64,000 bases of DNA from contig NZ_JBHRZT010000044.1 of assembly GCF_042649685.1 (NCBI RefSeq), forward strand, positions 43,219-107,218, written 5' to 3'. A program made the translations under genes and the position numbers. The notes under the pieces are model-generated. The model saw only the letters and a program-made list of their open reading frames with translations, did no database searches and was not told the DNA's origin. Numbering within the stretch: the first letter of the stretch is position 1; the number at the start of each line of letters is the position of its first letter. Shown piece after piece: positions 15,541 through 23,407 of the stretch. Origin of the DNA: Bacillus_BA songklensis. GTDB lineage: Bacteria > Bacillota > Bacilli > Bacillales > Bacillaceae_H.

Positions 15541-17049
15541 ATGATGAATGGTAAAGAGTACATTGAAAGTTTAAGAGATGGACGTACAGTTTATTTAAAT
15601 GGGGAAAAAATTGATGATGTCACAACACATCCTGCGTATCGCAACTCCGTTCGCTCCGTTGCAAGATTGTATGATGCTTTGCATGACCCGGAAAAAGCTC
15701 CAATCTTAACAACAAAGACAGAAAAAGGATATACAACACATAAATTTTTTACAGAAGCAAAAAGCGCACAAGATTTATTAGAAGCGAGAGACGCAATTGC
15801 TGAATGGGCGAGATTAAGCTATGGATTTATGGGAAGATCACCTGATTATAAAGCATCATTCACAGGACAATTGAATGCATATGCCGATTATTATACGGGA
15901 TTTGAATCTAATGCAAAACGTTGGTATGAAAAAGCAGGAAAAGAACTTCCATTTATTAACCACACCATTATCAATCCGCAAGTAGATCGTTCGAAACCCC
16001 TGCATGAAAACAAAGATGTGTTTGTACGTGCTGTGGAGGAACGTGACGACGGAATAATTGTAAGCGGTGCCAAAATGGTCGGGACATCTGCAGCGTTGAC
16101 ACATTATAATTTTGTCTCTAACTATGGACCGACAGATTTAGGTGACGGCGATCAAAGTCATGCATTAATTTTCCTTGTACCGATGAATGCGCCTGGAGTG
16201 AAAATGATTAGCCGTCAATCGTTCGAACTTCAGGCATCCAGATCAGGCTCACCTTTTAATTATCCACTATCAAGCCGTTTTGACGAAAATGACGCGGTCA
16301 TCGTTCTAGATAACGTGTTTATTCCGTGGGAGAACGTACTAACTTATAAAAATGTTGATGTCACAAATAAATTTTTCGTTGAAACAGGATTTATTAATCG
16401 CTTCACATTCCAAGGATGCACTCGTTTTGCGGTTAAATTAGACTTTATGGCAGGATTACTGCTTAAAGCGACTGAACAGGCGGGAACAAATAAATTTAGA
16501 GGTGTTCAAGTGAATGTCGGAGAAGTGCTTGCATGGCGTAATACGTTCTGGTCGCTGTCTACTGCAATGGCAACCGATCCAACTCCGGGATGGAACGGCA
16601 CGGTAATGCCAAACTTGAAATATGGTGCTGCGTATCGCGCACTTGCACCATTTGTATGGCCGAAAGTGAAAAATATTTTTGAACAAGTTCTTGCCGGAGG
16701 TCTAATCCAGTTGCCTTCTGGTGCCGAAGATTTCTTAAATCCTGAACTTCGTCCTTATATAGACAAGTATTATCGCGGGTCTGGAGTTGACGCGTTAGAA
16801 CGTGTGAAATTGTACAAAATGATTTGGGATTCAATTGGCACAGAATTTGGTGCACGCCACGAGTTGTATGAAATTAACTATGGCGGCAATACAGAAAACG
16901 TCCGCGCAGAAATGGTTAATATTGCTAATGCAACAGGTGAAAGCGATAAGTACAAGAGCTTTGTTGACCAAGCATTAAGTGAATATGATCTTGAAGGCTG
17001 GACCGTGGACAATTGGGTTAATCCTGAAAAGGAACTAGTTAAGCAATAA
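15541..17049 (+). CDS. Phenol/4-hydroxyphenylacetate-type hydroxylase, oxygenase component (PheA1/HpaB family)
   Basis: 502 aa, the length of the FADH2-dependent oxygenases HpaB and of thermophilic Bacillaceae PheA1. Features include the N-terminal hydroxylase domain (YIESLRDGRTVYLNG), RSPDYKASFTG, the flavin-site region SGAKMVGTSAALTHYNF, and IFLVPMNAPGVKM. It ortho-hydroxylates a phenolic ring using FADH2 supplied by the reductase encoded next. The downstream catechol 2,3-dioxygenase makes phenol to catechol the likely reaction. GGAGGT lies 10 nt before the first ATG; a second ATG follows immediately. It heads the aromatic operon. Confidence 0.88.
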   Translation: MMNGKEYIESLRDGRTVYLNGEKIDDVTTHPAYRNSVRSVARLYDALHDPEKAPILTTKTEKGYTTHKFFTEAKSAQDLLEARDAIAEWARLSYGFMGRSPDYKASFTGQLNAYADYYTGFESNAKRWYEKAGKELPFINHTIINPQVDRSKPLHENKDVFVRAVEERDDGIIVSGAKMVGTSAALTHYNFVSNYGPTDLGDGDQSHALIFLVPMNAPGVKMISRQSFELQASRSGSPFNYPLSSRFDENDAVIVLDNVFIPWENVLTYKNVDVTNKFFVETGFINRFTFQGCTRFAVKLDFMAGLLLKATEQAGTNKFRGVQVNVGEVLAWRNTFWSLSTAMATDPTPGWNGTVMPNLKYGAAYRALAPFVWPKVKNIFEQVLAGGLIQLPSGAEDFLNPELRPYIDKYYRGSGVDALERVKLYKMIWDSIGTEFGARHELYEINYGGNTENVRAEMVNIANATGESDKYKSFVDQALSEYDLEGWTVDNWVNPEKELVKQ

Positions 17050-17077
17050 TATAAAAGATGGCAGAGGAGAGTTTAAA

Positions 17078-17557
17078 ATGGATGATCGACTTTTTCGAAA
17101 TGCAATGGGAAAATTCGCAACTGGTGTAACGGTTATCACGACAGAAGTAGATGATGAAGTATACGGAATGACAGCAAACGCTTTTATGTCTGTATCGTTA
17201 GACCCGAAATTGGTGCTCATTTCTGTAGGCAAGAAGGCAAAAATGCATGACCGCATTAAACAATCAAAAACATACGCGGTTAGTTTGCTTTCCGACCACC
17301 AGCAAAAAATGTCTATGGTGTTTGCCGGGCAGTTAAAGGAAGACTATGAGGTTATCTTTGAGCGGTTTAATAATATGCCTGTTATTGAAGATGCACTCGC
17401 AAACATTACGTGTGATGTATGTAAAGAGGTCGATGCGGGCGATCACACATTATTTATTGGCGCAGTGACTGATATTCAAATTCAAGATGGTGAACCCCTC
17501 CTGTTTTTTGATGGAAAATATCGCGATATACAGTCTAGTACCTCTTCATTGGTTTAG
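17078..17557 (+). CDS. Flavin reductase component (PheA2/HpaC family)
   Basis: 159 aa, NADH:flavin oxidoreductase. Typical motifs are FRNAMGKFATGVTVITTE at the start, YGMTANAFMSVSLDPKLVLIS (flavin-binding), the CDV/H-containing middle and GAVTDIQIQDGEPLLFFDGKY-type end. It reduces FAD for the oxygenase encoded 28 bp upstream. GAGGAGAG precedes the ATG. Pairing and sizes match the PheA1A2 system described from Geobacillus-type phenol degraders. Confidence 0.92.
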   Translation: MDDRLFRNAMGKFATGVTVITTEVDDEVYGMTANAFMSVSLDPKLVLISVGKKAKMHDRIKQSKTYAVSLLSDHQQKMSMVFAGQLKEDYEVIFERFNNMPVIEDALANITCDVCKEVDAGDHTLFIGAVTDIQIQDGEPLLFFDGKYRDIQSSTSSLV

Positions 17558-17674
17558 TAATCCAGGAAGGATTTCTGATCCTACCCTAGTGTGAACCAAT
17601 GTGTAACATGCAAAAAGATGGAAACGGGTTATTTTGAAAAAGGGACACTAGCTGGTATAAGGAGAGGAATCGAT

Positions 17675-18571
17675 GTGGAAACAGTACTGATTGCGCATGA
17701 CAAGAGAAATAACTGTGATCAACAAGAGCCTTGTGTAGCGGCTCTCGGTTTTTTTGACGGTGTTCATATCGGGCATCAGACCGTTATTGAAAAGGCAAAA
17801 ACAATCGCCGAGCGAAAAAAGGTAAAGTTGGCCGTTATGACGTTCTTCCCCCATCCGAAGGAAGTGCTTTCGGGGGGGAAGAACCCAGTTCAATATTTAA
17901 CGCCGCTTTCATTAAAGAAAGAAAAGTTTGAACAGCTGGGAGTCGATATTCTTTATGTCGTTCGTTTTGATCTCATGTTTGCCGCCCTTTCACCGCAGCA
18001 GTTTGTAAACGATTATTTACTCGCATTGAATGTCAAGCATGTTGTTGCCGGCTTTGATTTTACCTATGGATGCCGGGGAGAAGGCAATATGAAAACGATA
18101 AAAGATCATGGTATTGGACAGTTTGGCGTAACAACCGTTTCAAAAGTAAATGAAGCTAATGAAAAAATTAGTTCCACACTGATTAGAGAAATGCTCGGAG
18201 CAGGCGATGTAGACAATATTCCTAATTATCTCGGTACATTTTATGAAACGAGGGGAAAGATTCGTTCAATCCATTCCAAAGGTCGAACTGAAGATCAATC
18301 AAAAGCGATCGTAAAAATAGATCCCCATTTTACACTTCCAAAGCCGGGGGTTTATGAAACAGAGGCGATTGTTAATGATCAGCGCTATAAGAGCGTCTCC
18401 TATATTCGAGCGAATCATAAGTATACCGGTGAAATAGAAGTTGAGATTTTAAAAACACTCAAGCAACATAAAGAGATTCAATTGAAATGGATAAGACGTT
18501 TGCATGAAGATCAAGGACAGGTGTACATGGAGGAAATAATTCCTGCATTCTCCAGGGTAAGTGTCATTTAG
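17675..18571 (+). CDS. RibF-like FAD synthase / riboflavin kinase family protein
   Basis: 298 aa. The N-terminal nucleotidyltransferase domain is clear: CVAALGFFDGVHIGHQTVI (nucleotide-binding HxGH), FFPHPKEVLSGG, FDFTYGCRGEGN and ISSTLIREMLGAGD. The C-terminal flavokinase-like domain (GKIRSIHSKGRTEDQ onward) is divergent, so kinase activity is uncertain. GTG 17675 is preferred since AGGAGAGG lies 7 nt upstream. Lying inside the hydroxylase operon, it is probably a dedicated FAD supplier for the flavin-dependent hydroxylase rather than the housekeeping enzyme. Confidence 0.82.
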   Translation: METVLIAHDKRNNCDQQEPCVAALGFFDGVHIGHQTVIEKAKTIAERKKVKLAVMTFFPHPKEVLSGGKNPVQYLTPLSLKKEKFEQLGVDILYVVRFDLMFAALSPQQFVNDYLLALNVKHVVAGFDFTYGCRGEGNMKTIKDHGIGQFGVTTVSKVNEANEKISSTLIREMLGAGDVDNIPNYLGTFYETRGKIRSIHSKGRTEDQSKAIVKIDPHFTLPKPGVYETEAIVNDQRYKSVSYIRANHKYTGEIEVEILKTLKQHKEIQLKWIRRLHEDQGQVYMEEIIPAFSRVSVI

Positions 18572-18595
18572 AGGATTTTATAAAGGAGCAGAGAA

Positions 18596-19033
18596 ATGAT
18601 GATTCTTAATAAAAAAGTGATCTCGAATGGACTGGCTCACGAAATGATTCAAAAAGCGAAAGAAAAGGCAAACGAATTAAAGATAACGGTAAACATTGCC
18701 ATTGTTGATGATGGCGGACACTTAGTGGCATTTTCGAGAATGGATCACGCACCGCTTTTAAGTATTGAAATCGCACAAAACAAAGCATATTCCGCGATTG
18801 CCTTTGGAATTCCTACACATGAATGGTATCCGCTAATCGAAAACAGCCCGGCATTAAAAACAGGGATTGTCCATACGTCACGCCTCGTTGTATTCGGTGG
18901 GGGATATCCCATTTTGTCAGACGGTAAAGTAATTGGAGGAATCGGAGTCAGCGGGGGGTCTGAAGAGGAAGATAAACTTTGTTGCGAAGCCGCTTTACGT
19001 ATTTTTCAAGAGAGAACAGTCTATCAAAACTAG
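18596..19033 (+). CDS. HbpS/GlcG-family (DUF336) protein
   Basis: 145 aa, soluble. Shows the family pattern: AKEKANELKITVNIAIVDDG with GHLVAFSRMD, then AQNKAYSAIAF, FGGGYPI and VIGGIGVSGGSEEEDKLCCEAAL. Such proteins bind haem or corrinoid-like ligands in some species and often sit in aromatic or glycolate catabolic operons with no defined step. AAAGGAG precedes the ATG by 6 nt. A terminator-like hairpin follows, which may reduce transcription into the dioxygenase gene. Confidence 0.85.
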   Translation: MMILNKKVISNGLAHEMIQKAKEKANELKITVNIAIVDDGGHLVAFSRMDHAPLLSIEIAQNKAYSAIAFGIPTHEWYPLIENSPALKTGIVHTSRLVVFGGGYPILSDGKVIGGIGVSGGSEEEDKLCCEAALRIFQERTVYQN

Positions 19034-19036
19034 CAC

Positions 19037-19071
19037 AAACCTACAAAAAATAGAAAGATTTGTGTAGGTTT
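19037..19071 (+). terminator. Hairpin between HbpS-like and dioxygenase genes
   Basis: AAACCTACA (19037-19045) pairs with TGTAGGTTT (19063-19071); loop 17 nt; weak T-run. Possible attenuator inside the operon. Confidence 0.45.
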
Positions 19072-19131
19072 CTGACATTTCGTTTTATTAGAATATTCAA
19101 TATAATTTAATAAATAAGGGGGTTGCTATTT

Positions 19132-20046
19132 ATGAGCAGTATTATGCGTATTGGTCGAATTGAATTGCGTGTGATGGATTTAGAACAATCAGCTGATTAT
19201 TATAAGAACGTAATTGGATTAGAAGAAACGGCTCGCGACAGTGAACGTATCTATTTAAAAGCGTGGGATGAGTATGATCACCACAGCATTATCTTGAAAA
19301 AAGCGGACTCGCCGGGGATGGATCACATGGCATTCAAGGTAAAAGATCCATATGAATTAGAAATACTTGAACATAAAATCGAACAGTTTGGCTGCAAATT
19401 ATCGCGTGTTTCCTATGGTTCCCGTATTGCGGAAGGAGAAGCGATTCGTTTTGAAATTCCGACAGGCCATGAAGTCGAATTATACAGCGATATCGAATTT
19501 GTTGGTACAAATGTCGGTACGGTGAATCCAGATCCGTGGCCTGATAACCTGCGTGGAATTGCGCCTCACCGTCTCGATCACGCCCTTTTAACGGGAGATG
19601 ACATCGAAACAGTCACACGCTTTTTTACAGAGGTACTTGGCTTCCGGCAAAGTGAAAAAATCGTAACGGTTGACGGAGAACAGATGATAGGAAGCTTCCT
19701 TGCGATAACAAATACAGCACATGATCTGGCGTTTGTCAAAGGACCAGATAAGAAGTTTCACCACGCAGGATTTCATGTGGATAACTGGTATGAAGTCTTA
19801 AAGGCGGCTGATATTTTATCGAAAAACAAAATCCATATTGAAGTAACGCCGACACGACACGGTATTACACGGGGACAAACGGTTTATTTCTTTGATCCAT
19901 CAGGTAATCGCAACGAAGCTTTTGCAAGCGGTTACATCACTTATGCAGACTTCCCGACGATTACATGGACGGAGGATCAAATCGGTACCGGGATTTTCTA
20001 TCATCGCCGCGAATTAATGGAATCATTTTCAAAAGCGTTAACATAA
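19132..20046 (+). CDS. Catechol 2,3-dioxygenase (extradiol, VOC fold)
   Basis: 304 aa, Fe(II)-dependent enzyme opening catechol next to the two hydroxyls to give yellow 2-hydroxymuconic semialdehyde. The two-domain VOC layout is seen, with likely metal ligands in the C-terminal domain: H150 (RLDHALL), H210 or H211 (FHHAGFHV) and E262 (GNRNEAFASGY), agreeing with XylE-type enzymes. The catalytic region includes TPTRHGITRGQTVYFFDPSG. ATG 19132 is preferred after AAGGGGG; three extra upstream codons are probably not used. It acts directly after the hydroxylase pair. Confidence 0.93.
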   Translation: MSSIMRIGRIELRVMDLEQSADYYKNVIGLEETARDSERIYLKAWDEYDHHSIILKKADSPGMDHMAFKVKDPYELEILEHKIEQFGCKLSRVSYGSRIAEGEAIRFEIPTGHEVELYSDIEFVGTNVGTVNPDPWPDNLRGIAPHRLDHALLTGDDIETVTRFFTEVLGFRQSEKIVTVDGEQMIGSFLAITNTAHDLAFVKGPDKKFHHAGFHVDNWYEVLKAADILSKNKIHIEVTPTRHGITRGQTVYFFDPSGNRNEAFASGYITYADFPTITWTEDQIGTGIFYHRRELMESFSKALT

Positions 20047-20147
20047 AAGCGGGAGCACTGACTGAGACCATCATGATTGAAAGAGATAATGCTTTTTCTG
20101 TAAGTTTTGATAGTCTTGGAGAGGTCCAGGCGAAGTTTACTAGGAAA
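20047..20147 (+). pseudogene. C-terminal scar of 2-hydroxypenta-2,4-dienoate hydratase
   Basis: Directly after the dioxygenase stop, one frame reads AGALTETIMIERDNAFSVSF followed by DSLGEVQAKF. This resembles the C-terminal end of meta-pathway hydratases (gly-rich GALT, then a DxLGxVxxxF end). The rest of the gene is absent, so a deletion removed it along with whatever lay between. Confidence 0.55.
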
Positions 20148-20163
20148 GAAAGAAGTGAAAAAC

Positions 20164-20373
20164 ATGCCATTTGTTCAAATCAATATAATAAAAGGTCGTT
20201 CTCCTCAAATGAAAGAAGAGCTCATTAAGGAAGTTACGAACACAATTAGTAACGTTTTGGATGCCCCGGTTGAGAATGTCAGGATACTAATCAATGAGAT
20301 GGAACCAGAACATTGGGGAATTGCAGGAATATCCGTGAAAAAAAGACAAGAACATTCACAACGGGATGAGTGA
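20164..20373 (+). CDS. 4-oxalocrotonate tautomerase family protein
   Basis: 69 aa. After the initiator Met comes the catalytic Pro (MPFVQINIIKGRSPQMKEEL), and family features VENVRILINEMEPEHWGIAG follow, including the conserved Arg and Trp region. In the oxidative branch of the meta pathway it isomerises 2-hydroxymuconate. Its partner dehydrogenase is only a remnant just downstream, so its native substrate may not be produced. Start chosen at the Met-Pro; upstream sequence GAAAGAAGTGAAA is a weak ribosome site. Confidence 0.85.
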   Translation: MPFVQINIIKGRSPQMKEELIKEVTNTISNVLDAPVENVRILINEMEPEHWGIAGISVKKRQEHSQRDE

Positions 20374-20374
20374 A

Positions 20375-20500
20375 ATGAGTAAAATGGCAACAACCGTTCG
20401 TAAAATGCCATTGTTTGTTGATGGGGAGTAGGCGGAATCCAGCGCAAAATCAGCGTTTGAGGCATTATCTCCTTTTCGTGGATATCAGCTTTCATGTTCA
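20375..20500 (+). pseudogene. N-terminal remnant of 2-hydroxymuconic semialdehyde dehydrogenase
   Basis: Starting at ATG 20375, the frame reads MPLFVDGE after a short lead, then a TAG where aldehyde dehydrogenases have Trp (DGEW), then AESSAKSAFEALSPF and loss of similarity. This is the standard N-terminal start of an aldehyde dehydrogenase cut after about 35 codons. Confidence 0.6.
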
Positions 20501-20502
20501 AG

Positions 20503-20540
20503 ATTGGGTGGACTTCGAAAACGGAAGTCTGCCCAATTTT
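20503..20540 (+). terminator. Hairpin before the ferredoxin gene
   Basis: ATTGGGTGGACTTC pairs with GAAGTCTGCCCAAT (one G-T type mismatch) and TTTT follows; could be the original terminator of the deleted segment. Confidence 0.55.
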
Positions 20541-20572
20541 GATCCCGTATATCAAAGAAAAGAGGTGAAACA

Positions 20573-20869
20573 ATGGATATAGTTACTAAAAGGCAAACGA
20601 TGTATCAAGTCACCATCGATGGTGAGGCGGTCTTTTGCAGTGGTGATTCAAGCGTCCTTGACGCTGCGAGAAAGAACTTCGTGAGATTTCCTTACGGTTG
20701 TTGCGCTGGTGGCTGCGGGATGTGTAAAATGAAAATAACAGCTGGAGATTATGAGTTTGGGGTATCTTCGAAAGCTGTTTTAACAGATAGTGAACGTGAG
20801 AAAGGCTACGCACTTGCATGTAAAACATATCCTTTAAGTGATCTTACTGTAAAGATCGTCGGCATCTGA
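20573..20869 (+). CDS. XylT-like [2Fe-2S] plant-type ferredoxin
   Basis: 98 aa. Iron-sulfur cysteines occur as PYGCCAGGCGMCKM with a distal YALACKTYP, the plant-type C-x4-C-x2-C...C arrangement. In meta-cleavage operons XylT-type ferredoxins re-reduce the inactivated Fe(III) form of catechol 2,3-dioxygenase, which fits here. AGAGGTG lies upstream of ATG 20573. It is separated from the dioxygenase by the deletion scars but remains co-directional. Confidence 0.85.
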   Translation: MDIVTKRQTMYQVTIDGEAVFCSGDSSVLDAARKNFVRFPYGCCAGGCGMCKMKITAGDYEFGVSSKAVLTDSEREKGYALACKTYPLSDLTVKIVGI

Positions 20870-21002
20870 GCTTTTGAGCCGAATTATAAATCTTGTAAGC
20901 TTTGAAAATCTGGGGTTGAACTAGGTAGCATAGACTCGTACTAAAGGCCTGGCGCTTACCAAGTTTGGTTGATCCTTTACAGGACAGGGGGTTACAACCG
21001 GT

Positions 21003-22913
21003 ATGGCTAATAATATTTTTTTACCAGAATCTTTAACCAAACGAAATGGAGAGTATTATGCGGATGGTGAGCGAGTCGTTTTACTATCCATATCAGCAAT
21101 GGGAACACTTAAAGAAGATATTGCTAAAAACATTGGAAAAGAAAGGTTAAAAGGCTTTTTCATTCGCCATGGTAAGGAGCTTGGTGAAAATGATGCACGC
21201 AAGGCCTTGACTATGAATTTTTCAACAACGAAAGAATCTATTGAACAAGGTCCGGTTATGCATATGCTGAAAGGGCATGCCAATGTAGAGGTAACCTATT
21301 TGAAGAGCGACAAGACGGATGATGAATCGAAATGGTCTCTTCATATGGAAGGTAATTGGTTTCATTCTTTTGAAGCCGAAGAATATGTGAATCGTTACGG
21401 AACAGCTAATGAACCAGTATGTAATACTCTAGTTGGCTACGCAAGCGGCTATTTATCTGTTATTAGTAATCAACAAGTCATTGTCAGAGAGATCACATGT
21501 GAAGCTAAAGGAGATAATTGTTGCAGCTGGATCGCTAAATCGATTGATTTATGCGATGAAAATGTAGTGAAAAATGAACTGAAATATTATGAAGAAGATA
21601 CCATTATTGATGAGCTTGGGTATACGTATGAAAAACTACTGATAGAGCGAAATAATTTAAGAAGGGCAGCAAATATTTATAGCAGGTTAACGGAAGAAAT
21701 TTTTAAAGGGAATAACTTACAGTCCATTGCGGAAGTAGTCTATGAAACTACCGGGATCCCTATCATAATTGATGATTTTAAATTTCGGTCTTTTGCTTAC
21801 GCTGGACTATCGACAAGTCAATATTTCGAAATAGACTCCTCATTTAAATCCTATCTCCACGAGAACAGAAAACTGTTTACAGAAAAAAAAGAAAAAAAGT
21901 ATGAACCGTTTCTTTCGACGAAAAAGGTCGTTACAGATCATCACACTCGTTTAATTACACCTATTTTTATAAGTAATAAAATTTCTGGATACTGCTCATT
22001 TATTTTGACTAAATCTAAAGCGGAAGTTTCCGAGATTGATGTTATGACAATAGAACGAGTTTCGTTAGCATGTTCGCTTTACCTTTTAAATGAAAAAAAT
22101 TGCTTTGAAGCAACAGAGCGCATGAAGGGATACTTTTTAGACAACATTTTATATGGGAAAATTTCATCAAAAAAGGATATTATCCAGCGGGGAAATTTTA
22201 TCAATCTCGATCTAACTCAATCGTATTATATTGTTTTTATTAAATATCATAGCATCGAAGATAAGCTGGAAAACGAACTTGTTTTTCATGAAGCATTTAT
22301 GGAAACAATAACAGAACTTTTAAAGGAAAATAAACTGAATTTATTATTTTCGCAACGCACAAACGGGGTTGTTTTATTAGTTCCAACACCAATTCTTACA
22401 AAAACGATCGAATCTTTTAGCCGTGAAATATTAAAATTTCTTTCTAAAAACCATCCATTCTATCGATTTCGAACAGGTATCAGCATGATTGGTGAGCATA
22501 TTGATCAGGCTTTTAAGCATTATAATGAGGCGAGGACAGCATTGCGTATGGCGACTGAAAAAAACGCCATAGTGTCATTTGAGTCACTCGGAGTAGTAGG
22601 GATGCTAGTTAATTCAAATAATGAAGAGGCTGTGAAACAAACATCACGATATATGTTAGGGAAATTATATGATAATCCTTCTTGTTCTAAAAATAAAGAA
22701 CTTCTGAAAACATTGTACGTTTATTTGGAAAATGGGGGAAACCTCGAACAAACATCGGATGATCTTTGTTTATCTGTAAGCGGGCTGCGATATCGCTTAC
22801 AAAAGATTAAATGCTTGTTAGGGCGAGAGTTAAATGATTCTAATTTTAATTATCAGTTATTTTTATCCTTGCAAGCGTTAATGATCACTGGAGAGTTGTC
22901 AGTATTGGAATAG
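21003..22913 (+). CDS. V4R/XylR-N sensor fused to PucR-type transcriptional regulator
   Basis: 636 aa. Residues about 1-190 resemble the aromatic-sensing XylR-N plus V4R module of DmpR/XylR, with the Cys-bearing end CEAKGDNCCSWIAKS typical of V4R ligand/zinc sites. A linker (about 195-240, ELGYTYEKLLIERNNLRRAA) mimics the B-linker. Instead of a sigma-54 AAA+ domain, the rest is a PucR/CdaR-type effector: GAF-like middle, GGDEF-like FRTGISMIGEHIDQAFKHYN and the C-terminal HTH_30 (TSDDLCLSVSGLRYRLQKI). It probably activates the adjoining phenol operon through sigma-A polymerase when phenol is bound. Confidence 0.82.
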   Translation: MANNIFLPESLTKRNGEYYADGERVVLLSISAMGTLKEDIAKNIGKERLKGFFIRHGKELGENDARKALTMNFSTTKESIEQGPVMHMLKGHANVEVTYLKSDKTDDESKWSLHMEGNWFHSFEAEEYVNRYGTANEPVCNTLVGYASGYLSVISNQQVIVREITCEAKGDNCCSWIAKSIDLCDENVVKNELKYYEEDTIIDELGYTYEKLLIERNNLRRAANIYSRLTEEIFKGNNLQSIAEVVYETTGIPIIIDDFKFRSFAYAGLSTSQYFEIDSSFKSYLHENRKLFTEKKEKKYEPFLSTKKVVTDHHTRLITPIFISNKISGYCSFILTKSKAEVSEIDVMTIERVSLACSLYLLNEKNCFEATERMKGYFLDNILYGKISSKKDIIQRGNFINLDLTQSYYIVFIKYHSIEDKLENELVFHEAFMETITELLKENKLNLLFSQRTNGVVLLVPTPILTKTIESFSREILKFLSKNHPFYRFRTGISMIGEHIDQAFKHYNEARTALRMATEKNAIVSFESLGVVGMLVNSNNEEAVKQTSRYMLGKLYDNPSCSKNKELLKTLYVYLENGGNLEQTSDDLCLSVSGLRYRLQKIKCLLGRELNDSNFNYQLFLSLQALMITGELSVLE

Positions 22914-23407
22914 GAAAAACGAAAGCAGATGCCTATACAGAAAATCGGTTTTGATGAGAAAATGAAACATCCGCCCCATTCTGAATGAAATCAAATTTCA
23001 GTTCAAATTTAAAATATAAGCGCTATCTATATTTTTATATAACATGGAATGTTTCAATTAACGAGTGCACTAGAAAAGGGAGAAAAGATAGACTGTATGT
23101 CCAAAACGATTATCAAAAGGAAGAAGACTTAAAGAATATATACAATTGGGCGGGATAATAAAAAGAGAAAGAAGAAGAAAAGGCTATGAAAGGTGGAAGT
23201 TCGTTTCCTGCACAAAAACCGGAAGCTTTAGGCGCTTCCGGTTTTTTGCATGGATTGTATGTATATTGAAATTCAAACATAGTCATGGTAGAATGAAAAA
23301 TAGGTTATTTTTACGAAAAAATAATCATACTATTACATTATAATTATAACAAGAAAAAATAACATTGTCAAACCTTTACTCAAAAAAATGTGAACAGGAG
23401 TGAGGCC
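22914..23407. other. Intergenic region
   Basis: About 490 bp; contains an intrinsic terminator at 23216-23248 and AT-rich sequence before helD. No gene recognised. Confidence 0.5.
23216..23248 (+). terminator. Intrinsic terminator
   Basis: AAACCGGAAGC, loop, GCTTCCGGTTTTTT: strong stem with T-run, 300 bp after the PucR-type gene. Confidence 0.8.
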
